This document shows, piece after piece, positions 42,901-51,134 of a stretch of DNA of 64,000 nt. The stretch is from Bacteroidia bacterium (GTDB lineage Bacteria; Bacteroidota; Bacteroidia; Bacteroidales; Azobacteroidaceae). The notes beneath the pieces were generated by a model that had not been told where the DNA came from, did no database searches, and was given only the letters and a program-made list of their open reading frames with translations. Where the stretch lies: NCBI GenBank assembly GCA_025999935.1, contig BNXY01000009.1:1-64000 (forward strand), in the 5' to 3' direction. How positions within the stretch are numbered: position 1 is the first letter of the stretch; the number at the start of each line of letters is the position of its first letter. A program made the position numbers and the translations under genes.

Positions 42901-43899
42901 CGAAAGGCAGCCAACGCGGTGAATGTTTACAAGGATTCACTTGAACAGTTAGATGAATCCATGCAATCGCAATATCGCACGATTGATATATTTGGACGAA
43001 AATTAACATACTCAATTTCTAAACTTGATGCTATCACAGTCAAAACAGGACACCATAAAACGGGGCTGTTTGGTTGGGGAAAAGGTGAAGATGAATATAC
43101 TGCTATAACAGAACTTTACGATGATTTAATTACAAAAGAGGGTACACTGAATATTAAGCGTGCAAAAGCTATTCTTGACACTCAAACAATGAGTGATGCG
43201 AATAAAGAAGCATTACAAAACATGATTGATTTGGCGGAAATGGCAGAAAAGGCATTAGAAGAAATGACCGGTTACCTGACTGATGTATTTGGCGAACTTG
43301 GCAGTTCAATGAGTGATGCACTTACCGATGCTTTCAGAAACGGAACGGATGCAGCAAAAGCGTTTTCGGATAGTGTTTCGCAAATGCTTGAAAGACTTGC
43401 ACAAGATATGATATATTCCGTTACCCTTGCTCCAATCATGGAACAAGCACAACAACAAATGCTTGATATTATGAAGAATGGAACTTTGACGGATGAACAA
43501 AGATTCAATCAATATGCAGCTTTGATGGGTCAAGTAACGGAAGATGCAATTGCGCAAAAAGGAATGGCGGATGAACTTTACAAAAAATACCAAGAAATTG
43601 CAAATCAAAACGGAATTGACATTTGGAAAGCTGATTCGGAAAAAGAAAATACAACATTAACCGGTGCGGTCAAAGGCGTAACGGAAGAAACGGCAAGCAT
43701 GGTATCCGGGCAAATGAACGCGATGCGTATCAACCAAATGGAAGCAACTGAAATATTACGGCAACAACTTTTTCATTTAGCTAATATAGATAATAATACG
43801 TTGGCTATCAATCAAAATACTACCTATAACAGGTATATAAAAGATATATACGATAAAATAAGCGGAAATGATTCTTTGCGTTCGCAAGGGCTTGGTTAA
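39964..43899 (+). CDS. tape measure protein
   Basis: 1311 residues, the longest rod-like protein of the tail. Long coiled coils (about 60-230, 480-890) flank hydrophobic stretches at about 305-325 (TLTLGLSVAIGAVIYLW) and 915-940 (SVILAIIGLAVQVITAIF). It sets the tail length and is ejected with the DNA. Length divided by about 1.5 angstrom per residue would suggest a tail of roughly 200 nm. Confidence 0.92.
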   Translation: MAEIDGGGLHFTSTLDNDKLNKAIDETLRRVQGLSDGTVAGGKAMDSAFNKTADDINAAFAKIDAMTSEHLSEIKKLEAEYNALGVAAGGAYSKEIGSGGYRTERQQAIVAEVSVRKQLLKEIESASDALQKEEQALIANQNKAEQNANAQTSMRGRIRELKEEMMLLIDQGINEQSEAYKALEDELGRLTDIQSDVAQQARTLANDESMFQGVLSGIQGISGAFSAATGAVSMFSGENENLQKIMLKVQSLMAITIGLQQVAQTLNKDSAFQLVVVAKAKDILAAAETRFATALGISNIAAKALMATLTLGLSVAIGAVIYLWDKFSTKAKQAKEAQEELNKATVEGSYKQIASLQSLSYQWKQLGNDVAAQKKFLEENGKAIKDLTGKTLDLRDASKLFVDDTPKFIEALILRAKAGALSDQFEKRIKDIAEMEMKRDAMPDTVTRVVGGTYGIGGSSYEIANPQKAKLDRKIKDMQTLSTTLLQEQVKLSEQEKAMLNELGISSEKQLDGSIAEVESKISDLNTAFKEATNDSDRKKFSDELAEQQKLLEKLNPTKKNTSTTTKQKDQDPVLKEIEDKKKAYQDYFKWLDAGMKQEAQVEFASLIEKGKTYREYLQERLKDENLTWEQIYKLRDELASESDKTITQSFKESLQVQLDAADSVLERLDIIEQKRKELENDDSGLTKEKTEIVDKEKSEVDKEFEAESKNLLEQYKTFAQSRIDIEKQYQDQIKVMRKAGASEENIEIAKQAHDEAKAALDEEIAQKEATFNAFISRIGQMSLEQLATSLNEAEQALAASEATNGNNSKETATLRATIKRLQNEIKIAEAKKDLDDKDKSKQWDRTAKAIKKAKGEIDNMIDSMDFLDDTTKDALKAASNIADGAINMIDSIKMTAVAAGESISAVEKASVILAIIGLAVQVITAIFNMASKAEKAHQEALAEVQKNKLAMQHEYNLALLEQNLLLKEAETIFGTDNYRKAANAVNVYKDSLEQLDESMQSQYRTIDIFGRKLTYSISKLDAITVKTGHHKTGLFGWGKGEDEYTAITELYDDLITKEGTLNIKRAKAILDTQTMSDANKEALQNMIDLAEMAEKALEEMTGYLTDVFGELGSSMSDALTDAFRNGTDAAKAFSDSVSQMLERLAQDMIYSVTLAPIMEQAQQQMLDIMKNGTLTDEQRFNQYAALMGQVTEDAIAQKGMADELYKKYQEIANQNGIDIWKADSEKENTTLTGAVKGVTEETASMVSGQMNAMRINQMEATEILRQQLFHLANIDNNTLAINQNTTYNRYIKDIYDKISGNDSLRSQGLG

Positions 43900-43910
43900 T
43901 GAAAAATGTT

Positions 43911-43918
43911 TATCTTTG
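43911..43918 (+). promoter_or_regulatory. promoter -7 box of the secreted-protein cassette
   Basis: TATCTTTG, exact consensus, 23 nt upstream of the ATG at 43942. Confidence 0.6.
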
Positions 43919-43941
43919 CAGAAAATTTTAATTTTTAGAAC

Positions 43942-44445
43942 ATGAAAAGAATAGTATTTTTGTTTATTATTTCGGTTTTTTTTTGTAATATTTCCGCACA
44001 AAAGATTACAAAAAATGAAAAGGACGAATTTACGGGTCGTCAAGTAATAGAAACGAGTTGGGTATCAATTAGCGATGGTTTTACATGCCAAATCCGCGTA
44101 ATTGATGGATTTACATTTTTAAAGGCAGGGTTTAATTGTGGCGACCATGTTTATGCAATGGAAGATGGCGCGGATTTTATGATAAAGTTGGACAATGATT
44201 CTATCATTACACTTGCTAATTTGGAATATTCAATTGCAAAAAGAGAAAGTATTCGCATTGGTAGTTCTAATATTTCCCATTTCTTGCTTAGCACAAGATA
44301 CAGATTGACCGATGAATTTTTAAATGAATTGAAAAATAATAAAATTGTTAAGGTTAGATTTGTTACAACTGATGGTTTTGTGGAAAGGGATGTATCCAAA
44401 GGAAATTCCGGCAAACTATTAAAGTTATTCAACTTGATTAAATAA
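43942..44445 (+). CDS. secreted/periplasmic prophage protein with own promoter
   Basis: 167 residues. MKRIVFLFIISVFFCNISAQ is a type I signal peptide with probable cleavage after SA. The mature part has no recognised domain; RIGSSNISHFLLSTRYRLTD and KVRFVTTDGFVERDV look beta-rich. It has its own -7 box and a terminator, so it is an independent cassette (moron) between tail genes and may alter the lysogen's envelope. Confidence 0.75.
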   Translation: MKRIVFLFIISVFFCNISAQKITKNEKDEFTGRQVIETSWVSISDGFTCQIRVIDGFTFLKAGFNCGDHVYAMEDGADFMIKLDNDSIITLANLEYSIAKRESIRIGSSNISHFLLSTRYRLTDEFLNELKNNKIVKVRFVTTDGFVERDVSKGNSGKLLKLFNLIK

Positions 44446-44466
44446 AGGGCTTCGCTCCCTTTTTTC
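44444..44466 (+). terminator. rho-independent terminator
   Basis: AAAGGG pairs with CCCTTT across CTTCGCT, followed by a T-run ending TTTTTTC. It closes the secreted-protein cassette. Confidence 0.75.
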
Positions 44467-44539
44467 ATGTCCAAACACCGCCCGAAAAAGTTAAATAATC
44501 TTAAAAAACGAGATTTATTAAAAATAATCATTGAAATAT

Positions 44540-44570
44540 TTTGTAATACATAATATATTATGTATCTTTG
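44540..44570 (+). promoter_or_regulatory. promoter with a 20-bp perfect palindrome
   Basis: TTTG (44540-44543), 19-nt spacer, TATCTTTG (44563-44570). The palindrome ATACATAATATATTATGTAT (44546-44565) fills the spacer and touches the -7 box, an ideal operator for the XRE protein encoded in this cassette. Confidence 0.7.
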
Positions 44571-44623
44571 TGGAGTAATTAATAACAATTAAAGAATCGG
44601 CGGCAACGGATAAGCGGCATAAA

Positions 44624-44902
44624 ATGATGAAAAATTACAGATTCACAACAAAACAAAAAGGTTACGGAAGACAAGGTTTGTATGCAAATGGTGTTCACAT
44701 TCAAGACGTATTTCCAAACGTTGAGGAACATTTCGGATTGACACATGAGAATGATGCTTTCTATGACGAAGAAAATGGCATCTATACTGATTATGATGGA
44801 AATGAAACTACTGTTTATCAAGACCTTGACGAATGGCTCTCTGAAAATTTTGAAAGCGAATTGGAAGAACTTGAAGCAAATGGAAATTTTGACGAAAATT
44901 AA
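44624..44902 (+). CDS. acidic protein of the XRE cassette
   Basis: 92 residues (MMKNYRFTTKQKGYGRQGLY), strongly acidic at the C-terminus. A second ATG follows at once. No family recognised. First of three tightly packed genes after the palindrome promoter. Confidence 0.6.
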   Translation: MMKNYRFTTKQKGYGRQGLYANGVHIQDVFPNVEEHFGLTHENDAFYDEENGIYTDYDGNETTVYQDLDEWLSENFESELEELEANGNFDEN

Positions 44903-45133
44903 ATGACCGAACGATTTATTATAAAGAAATCAGAGTGCAAACCCGATAGCTGGGTTTGCACTGATGTTGAAAATGGTATTGTTTGCATTTTTGAAAATCA
45001 TAGATTCAACGAAACACAGGAATTTACCATTTTAGAGGATATACGGAATCCGGATGCTAACAAATTAGCCAAATCAGTCAATGAGATGGCTGGGTGGTTG
45101 CGTGAAAACCATTATAAAAAAGCAATGCCATGA
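44903..45133 (+). CDS. small protein of the XRE cassette
   Basis: 76 residues (MTERFIIKKSECKPDSWVCT). No gap to the previous gene and ATGA overlap with the next. Layout VCTDVENGIVCIFENHRFNE looks like a small beta sheet. It could be a toxin or partner of the XRE regulator, but no motif supports this. Confidence 0.6.
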   Translation: MTERFIIKKSECKPDSWVCTDVENGIVCIFENHRFNETQEFTILEDIRNPDANKLAKSVNEMAGWLRENHYKKAMP

Positions 45134-45333
45134 ACGACAGAGAACGTATCGGAGAGCGTATTCGCGAGATACGCACCGAAAAAGGTCTATCACAATTACA
45201 GCTCGCTGAATTGGCTGGTTTATCACAGCAAAACATCGCCCGAATAGAACTCGGTCGGTACTCTCCAGGAATTGATATTGTCGGTAAAATTTCAGATGCT
45301 TTGGGCTGCGAGTTGGCAATAGTTTCAGTATAA
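45130..45333 (+). CDS. XRE-family HTH regulator
   Basis: 67 residues, essentially a bare HTH_3 domain: IGERIREIRTEKGLSQLQLA followed by ELAGLSQQNIARIELGRYSP and a GKISDALGCELAIV end. Likely represses its own cassette through the palindrome at 44546-44565. Confidence 0.88.
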   Translation: MNDRERIGERIREIRTEKGLSQLQLAELAGLSQQNIARIELGRYSPGIDIVGKISDALGCELAIVSV

Positions 45334-45399
45334 AATATCTTCGAAATCTTCATCGCCTTTCTTCGTTTACGTAAATTATTTCTTCGCAACAATGTAATT

Positions 45400-45425
45400 A
45401 AGCCCCTTAATCGGGGCTTTTTTTA
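45400..45425 (+). terminator. rho-independent terminator of the XRE cassette
   Basis: AAGCCCC (45400-45406) pairs with GGGGCTT (45413-45419), followed by seven T (with the two of the stem). TCGCAACAATG precedes it by a few bases. Confidence 0.82.
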
Positions 45426-45442
45426 TGCCTGACTTATTCACA

Positions 45443-45476
45443 TTTGTATTATAGTGCTACATATTGCGTAATTTTG
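45443..45476 (+). promoter_or_regulatory. late promoter with operator copy, upstream of distal tail genes
   Basis: TTTG (45443-45446), 22-nt spacer, TAATTTTG (45469-45476). The spacer holds TGTATTATAGTGCTACA (45445-45461), a diverged copy of the late palindrome. Confidence 0.6.
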
Positions 45477-45500
45477 CAGAAATGCAAAATTTTTACAGAT

Positions 45501-46703
45501 ATGGACAATTGGAATCTTATATTGAATTTACCATTTGACGAACCCAATGGGTCGTCAATAGCATACGATTATAGTCAAAATCGCGCAGATGGGCAAGTAT
45601 TCGGGGCGCAATTCGTTCCTGGAAAGAATGGCAATGCTATTCTATTCAGGGGAAACGACACGTGTGAAGTGAGCCAAAATATATTGCCGATGAATGTTGA
45701 ATTTTCGATGCTGATGTGGGTGCAACCAGCCGAAATTGAATGCGGTTCACCTAAAAAGTTGATTTGGCTTTTGAATTTTACCGGATTGGAAAATTACGTT
45801 GAAGTACCGATTGAAGCAAAGCCGGAATCTTGGTTTTCATTGGCAATCACCCGGAAAGGTTCTACTTTCAATTTTTATGTCAATTCGTCATTGATTCAGA
45901 CAATTACCAATTCGGGTACGCTGCGTGGCGTATCGTTGAATCAAGACTATTACGGGGGTGATTTTGGTTATGGGATGTTGGATGATGTGAAATTTTACAA
46001 TGTTGCTTTGACACAAAGCGATATTATCAAAGAATTATCAAAAAGCAAGCAACAAGCCTACCTTTTGGATGGTGTGAATTTCAAAGAATATGGTGTTTAT
46101 GTTTCCGGTTCGGATGGTGTTGTAAACCGTCCGAAACTCAAAGCAATGGCAAGTCTGTCATGGGACAATTACCATGGCGAAAGTGTGGACTTGAACCATA
46201 AATTTTATGAACCACGCGAAATTACCTTGTCATGCTTTGTGAAAGCCAAAGACAAGAATGACTTCATAACCAAAGTATCGGAATTTGAACAACTCTTTGA
46301 CAAAAAAGGGACACAACGGCTTACAATTGATGTACACCCGATTAAGCCATTGATTTACGAAGTCTATTGCAAAGATGAAATCGCTATTGCAAAGACTTGG
46401 AATGATTCATTGATGGTAGGCACTTTCAAATTGAAATTGATTGAACCCGAACCGGTAAAAAGAGTATTGAAGCACATGCGGGTGGGCGAATCAACCAAAA
46501 CGTGTACAATCACAATATCAACGCTTAAATTAGTGAATATCTATTGGGGTGATGGAACGATTGATTATGATGTGTCGGGTAATAATTTCACTATTACACA
46601 CGATTACGACACCAATGGCGATTACTTTCCTGTTATTGCAGGATGTATTGATGAAATTGATTCAATGAGTACAAATGCTATAATTGTGTGGAATAAGATA
46701 TGA
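45501..46703 (+). CDS. distal tail protein with LamG-like N-terminus
   Basis: 400 residues from the ATG at 45501. Residues 1-180 form a concanavalin-like/LamG jelly roll (LPFDEPNGSSIAYDYSQNRA, FSMLMWVQPAE, GMLDDVKFYNVALTQSDI). Residues about 195-325 look like a Dit core (EITLSCFVKAKDKNDFITKV, LTIDVHPIKPLIYEVYC). The last 70 resemble a PKD-type beta domain (NIYWGDGTIDYDVSGNNFTI). It joins the tail tube to the tip; the lectin-like fold may bind surface glycans. Confidence 0.75.
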   Translation: MDNWNLILNLPFDEPNGSSIAYDYSQNRADGQVFGAQFVPGKNGNAILFRGNDTCEVSQNILPMNVEFSMLMWVQPAEIECGSPKKLIWLLNFTGLENYVEVPIEAKPESWFSLAITRKGSTFNFYVNSSLIQTITNSGTLRGVSLNQDYYGGDFGYGMLDDVKFYNVALTQSDIIKELSKSKQQAYLLDGVNFKEYGVYVSGSDGVVNRPKLKAMASLSWDNYHGESVDLNHKFYEPREITLSCFVKAKDKNDFITKVSEFEQLFDKKGTQRLTIDVHPIKPLIYEVYCKDEIAIAKTWNDSLMVGTFKLKLIEPEPVKRVLKHMRVGESTKTCTITISTLKLVNIYWGDGTIDYDVSGNNFTITHDYDTNGDYFPVIAGCIDEIDSMSTNAIIVWNKI

Positions 46704-49700
46704 ACGATAATATCATGGTAACGAAGCCGAACGGGTCTGTTGTCCCGTTGGCAGTACGACATACAGCAACTAAAATCATGCAAGCCAAGCAAAATTGGGC
46801 GTTGCTTGGCGATGATGTGTTGAATATAACAGTTGAATCGCCTTTCAAACAAACGTATGATATTGGCGATAAAATCACGGCATTTGGGCGTGTTTACAAG
46901 CTAAATCGTTTGCCCAAGGTTAAGAAAACCGGAATGCACGCCTTTTTGTATGATTTGGAGTTTGAGGGTATCCAATACGACCTTATCCGGGCAACATACG
47001 ATTTGACCATTGACACAACAAACAATCAGTTGCAAGATGTGCAAGCGGATTCATTAATTGGAGACTTGAACCGATTTGCAACGGTATTAATTGCCAACTC
47101 CAACCGTGTATTTCCGGGCAAATATGTATTGGGTACTTGCACCGAAACGATTGGCGACAAGGTATTGACTTTTGGCGAATCGGATAATTGCTTATCGGTA
47201 TTGCAACGATTGTGTACCGAATTTGATACCGAATTTGAAATTGAGCAAGAAAATGGTATCAATACAATTAATTTCAAAAAAGTTGGTCAAATTTTGCCTT
47301 ATTCCTTTGAATATGGCAAAGGGAAAGGGCTTTATTCCCTTGACCGCCAAAACGTGGATTCATCCAATATTGTTACGCGCCTGAAAGTATATGGCGCAAG
47401 CAAGAATATCACAATGAAATATCGGGCGCAACGTCTTTGCTTGCTTGGATGCAATAAGGGACAATCCTATATTGAAAAGCCCGATGCGGTTGCGCAATAT
47501 GGCATTTGGGAAGCAACAAAGTATTTTGAAGATATTTTCCCGACCCGAACGGGTACGGTTACAGCCCTTGGCGATTCGGTATTGAAATTTGTAGATACAG
47601 CCATGTTTGATTTAAATGAAAAAGAAGCGGACGGCGTTACGACTAAGTACCTATTGCCGGGCGTATCTGCAAAAATACACTTCAATACTGGCAACTTGAC
47701 CGGATATGAATTTGAAGTGCATTCATACGACCATTCTACCCATACATTTACCTTGGTCAAGCAAACCGATGAAAGGGGCGACACTTTCCCGCGTTCCGAT
47801 TCGGCAGCTTTTCAATTTTCCGTTGGCGATGAATACAAGTTGATAGATATTGCCTTGCCACCTGATTTTGAATTGGATGCGGAAGCACGATTGGCGGAGG
47901 CTGGTGATACTTATTACGACCAAAACAGCCAACCCAAAGTGCAATACGGATTAAGTATTACCAAGGAATATTTGAAAAAGTTGGTTGGTAATGAAAATAC
48001 GGTTAATATATTTGTCCCGGGCGATTACATTCCAATCAAGGATGATGATATTGATGTGGATAAGTCGGTTCGTATCAAGTCATTGACACGCAATTTACTT
48101 GATGAACACGACTACACATTGACCATTTCGGATACCGTTACAACAAGTATTACCAATCGTGTAATTTCTGAACTTATTGATATTGATAATATTATGACTA
48201 TCAATAATTTGAAAGACCCTATCCGGGCGCGGGCAAATTGGCGTTCTTCGCGAGAAGTGTTGAATATGGTTTTCGACCCGGAAGGTGATTATTATTCCGA
48301 CAAAATCAAGCCGGAATCTATTGACACCATTGCGTTGTCGGTCGGGGCAAAATCAATGCAATTCGGTTTGACTAATACGGTATTACAACCTAATTACAAC
48401 GGAAACAAGAATGTGATTAAGGTGCAAGGTGGTGTCTTGACACATTATACAATCAATGAAGAAACGGCGGTGTCTTGGGTATTGGCAGACAATACAACCA
48501 CATTCACAACACCCGCCACCGATAATACCATTGACCAAACGCCATACTACATTTATGCCAAGTGCGCCCGTGTTGGAACGGCGGGTTCAATTATATTTTC
48601 AACCGAACAAATCAAGGTTGAACAAGATGCTAATTTTTATCACTTTTGGATTGGTATTGTTAATTCGGTTGATTTTGAATTAAATGCAAGGTCGGTCGCA
48701 TTGTCGTATGGTTTTACAATGATTAACGGTCGATTTATCAAAACCGGACGGATTGAATCAGCGGACGGTACAACCTATTTTGACCTTGATAATTCAGAAA
48801 TTGGCGGGCGAATAGTATTCACTTCAAATGGTGAAGAAAAAACGCTTGATGAATTGGGACAAGAATCTTTGGAATCAAAAGACTTTATCAATAACACATT
48901 GCCGGGTATTCTTTCGGAAATACAAGCACAATTGGACGGTCAAATTGAACAATTTTTTGATACATACGACCCTACAACAAGCAATGCACCAGCAAACGCA
49001 TGGACAAACGCCCAAGACAAAGAAAATCATTTGGGAGACTTGTTTTACAACACGGATACGGGTTCGGTTTGGCGTTGGATAAAAAATGGAACAACTTATA
49101 GTTGGCAACAACTTTCGGATGATGAAGTTTCGGAAGCACTAGCATTGGCTAATGAAGCCCTTGCATTGGCAAGGGATAAAAGCCGTATTTTCACAACCAC
49201 ACCCGTAACTCCTTATGAAGTTGGCGACCTTTGGGTTCAAGGCGCAAGTGGCGGAATTTATCGGTGTAAAACCAACCGTTTAACAGGTGCGTATTCGTCA
49301 AGTGATTGGGAATTGGCTTCCAAATATACGGATGATTCAGGATTGAACACATTTATCAATGGTGCATACAACAACCAAATCAACAATTTAGTAACTCAAA
49401 TAGACGGTAAAATTGAATCATGGTTTCAAACTTCCGACCCGGCGGCAAGTTGGACAACGACAACCGAAAAGGCAAAGCATGTAGGCGATATGTGGTATAA
49501 TAGCAACACAAAGATTTTACAACGGTATCAGTCAAGTTATACATGGATAAAAATAGAAGACCAAACCGCCATTAATGCCTATAATGCCGCAAGCCAAGCA
49601 CAAGATACCGCCGATGGCAAACGCCGGGTATTTGTTGCAACGCCGTATGCGCCGTATGATATTGGCGACCTTTGGGTAAACGGAACAGATTTGCGCCGAT

Positions 49701-50764
49701 GCGCAACCGCCAAAGCATCCGGGCAATCTTACAATGTCAACGATTGGGTAGTTGCCGTAAATTATGACAATACAAAAACAGTAATTGATGGCGGATTGGT
49801 TACAAGTGGTACAATTCAAGTAGTAGGCGGTACAACAAATCCTCCAACTTCTGTTGAAAACTCATTGGCAGGTATAACTGGACTTGGAACGGCGGCAAAT
49901 TCTGTAAGATTTTGGGCGGGTAAATCTTTCGCAAATAGAGATACCGCGCCATTTCGCGTGATGCAAGATGGTTCTTTTGTCGCAACAAATGCAACTATAA
50001 CGGGGTTGATAAATGCCACAAGTGGAAGTTTTACCGGCAAAATAACCGCAGATTCGGGTAAAATAGGTGGTTTTACTATTCAAGGTAACGGACTAACAAA
50101 TACACCTTTTACCCAAGATAATGAAGCATATATCATTTTTAGGAATGATTACAAAAACATATTTTCGGGTATAGGAACAAATGTACTTCCGGCAACAAGT
50201 GGAATTGCAGCCACGGCGAGATTTGAAAACAGAGATGCAACCGGTTACATTGGAAGTCGAAACATTGCCGCATATTTTGCAGCCACTGCGGGTACTTATA
50301 ATAATGCCATTTTCGCCGCTGCGGGTGATATTGTTGCCGCCAATGGATATAATATTTCAAATAAAATAATAACACTTAATCCGGAAGCTAATACAGTGAT
50401 AACGCCCGGTGTTGGGACTCCAAGTTCGGAATTTAACATTTTGGCAAAATTCACAAATAGCAATAGCGGCATTGGATTACCAACCCGTGATTCTATTTGC
50501 CAATACCTTGGTATTGGTACAAATACACCTTTTGCAGTAAGAATAATAATTATTTGTTCGGCTGACAGTACAGTAAACGGCACAATTTGGGGAAGAAATA
50601 CAACGGTAAGTGGCATGAGTACAACGCAATATGCACAACGATTAAATAACAATGGCGATGTGCAAACGGGTGGTCTTGCAATGGGAAAAGGCGATATTGA
50701 TGAATATATGTTGGTGTGGGATGGTACTAATTATAGAGCCTATTGGTTAGGACACATGAATTAA
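46700..50764 (+). CDS. tail tip/baseplate protein with repeated binding modules
   Basis: 1354 residues. The N-terminal 530 are tail-hub like (NITVESPFKQTYDIGDKITA, TVNIFVPGDYIPIKDDDIDV, HDYTLTISDTVTTSITNRVI). From about 760 there is a helical connector, then two copies of a paired unit: HLGDLFYNTDTGSVWRW with PYEVGDLWVQGASGGIYRC, and HVGDMWYNSNTKILQRY with PYDIGDLWVNGTDLRRC. These are small carbohydrate-binding-like modules. A glycine- and asparagine-rich fibre region and a compact C-terminal domain (DGTNYRAYWLGHM) finish it. It overlaps the distal tail gene by four bases. Confidence 0.8.
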   Translation: MNDNIMVTKPNGSVVPLAVRHTATKIMQAKQNWALLGDDVLNITVESPFKQTYDIGDKITAFGRVYKLNRLPKVKKTGMHAFLYDLEFEGIQYDLIRATYDLTIDTTNNQLQDVQADSLIGDLNRFATVLIANSNRVFPGKYVLGTCTETIGDKVLTFGESDNCLSVLQRLCTEFDTEFEIEQENGINTINFKKVGQILPYSFEYGKGKGLYSLDRQNVDSSNIVTRLKVYGASKNITMKYRAQRLCLLGCNKGQSYIEKPDAVAQYGIWEATKYFEDIFPTRTGTVTALGDSVLKFVDTAMFDLNEKEADGVTTKYLLPGVSAKIHFNTGNLTGYEFEVHSYDHSTHTFTLVKQTDERGDTFPRSDSAAFQFSVGDEYKLIDIALPPDFELDAEARLAEAGDTYYDQNSQPKVQYGLSITKEYLKKLVGNENTVNIFVPGDYIPIKDDDIDVDKSVRIKSLTRNLLDEHDYTLTISDTVTTSITNRVISELIDIDNIMTINNLKDPIRARANWRSSREVLNMVFDPEGDYYSDKIKPESIDTIALSVGAKSMQFGLTNTVLQPNYNGNKNVIKVQGGVLTHYTINEETAVSWVLADNTTTFTTPATDNTIDQTPYYIYAKCARVGTAGSIIFSTEQIKVEQDANFYHFWIGIVNSVDFELNARSVALSYGFTMINGRFIKTGRIESADGTTYFDLDNSEIGGRIVFTSNGEEKTLDELGQESLESKDFINNTLPGILSEIQAQLDGQIEQFFDTYDPTTSNAPANAWTNAQDKENHLGDLFYNTDTGSVWRWIKNGTTYSWQQLSDDEVSEALALANEALALARDKSRIFTTTPVTPYEVGDLWVQGASGGIYRCKTNRLTGAYSSSDWELASKYTDDSGLNTFINGAYNNQINNLVTQIDGKIESWFQTSDPAASWTTTTEKAKHVGDMWYNSNTKILQRYQSSYTWIKIEDQTAINAYNAASQAQDTADGKRRVFVATPYAPYDIGDLWVNGTDLRRCATAKASGQSYNVNDWVVAVNYDNTKTVIDGGLVTSGTIQVVGGTTNPPTSVENSLAGITGLGTAANSVRFWAGKSFANRDTAPFRVMQDGSFVATNATITGLINATSGSFTGKITADSGKIGGFTIQGNGLTNTPFTQDNEAYIIFRNDYKNIFSGIGTNVLPATSGIAATARFENRDATGYIGSRNIAAYFAATAGTYNNAIFAAAGDIVAANGYNISNKIITLNPEANTVITPGVGTPSSEFNILAKFTNSNSGIGLPTRDSICQYLGIGTNTPFAVRIIIICSADSTVNGTIWGRNTTVSGMSTTQYAQRLNNNGDVQTGGLAMGKGDIDEYMLVWDGTNYRAYWLGHMN

Positions 50765-50787
50765 GTTATACATAAGTTACTCACAAA

Positions 50788-50820
50788 TGTATCACTATAA
50801 TATATATCAAAGTAAATTTG
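50788..50820 (+). promoter_or_regulatory. late promoter with operator copy, upstream of fibre and DGR
   Basis: TGTATCACTATAATATA (50788-50804) is a copy of the late palindrome with two arm mismatches. TAAATTTG (50813-50820) is a -7 box, and the next ATG is at 50836. Confidence 0.6.
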
Positions 50821-50835
50821 CAAAAATTATTTATT

Positions 50836-51108
50836 ATGCTACAAACAAGGTCGGGCGAACAAGTATCCGCCCAAATCGGTAAAATGGGAGTTATTAACAA
50901 TTTGACCAACGCGGATTTTTCGTTGTCGGACGGTCAAAACTTCAACGTCAAAAATGACGACTTACAAGCTGTAATACTATCAGTTCGATTGGCTTCAATG
51001 AATGATGGTGAGTTTATAGACACACGATTCGACCCCGGATGGAATCCTGAAATCGTGAAAGTAGTTAAACAAACAAGTCTTAATACAGACTTGAAGTATG
51101 GATATTAG
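50836..51108 (+). CDS. small tail-associated protein
   Basis: 90 residues starting MLQTRSGEQVSAQIGKMGVI. Beta-rich; DDLQAVILSVRLASMNDGEF. No family recognised. It lies between the late promoter and the diversified fibre gene, so it may be a fibre connector or chaperone. Confidence 0.6.
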   Translation: MLQTRSGEQVSAQIGKMGVINNLTNADFSLSDGQNFNVKNDDLQAVILSVRLASMNDGEFIDTRFDPGWNPEIVKVVKQTSLNTDLKYGY

Positions 51109-51134
51109 TATTAACAATTAAAAATTAGTAAGAT

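Noticed and set aside
38597..50764. Search for a contractile sheath gene (myovirus)
   Set aside because: No sheath-like protein lies before the tube gene or elsewhere in the tail block; the order fits a siphovirus.
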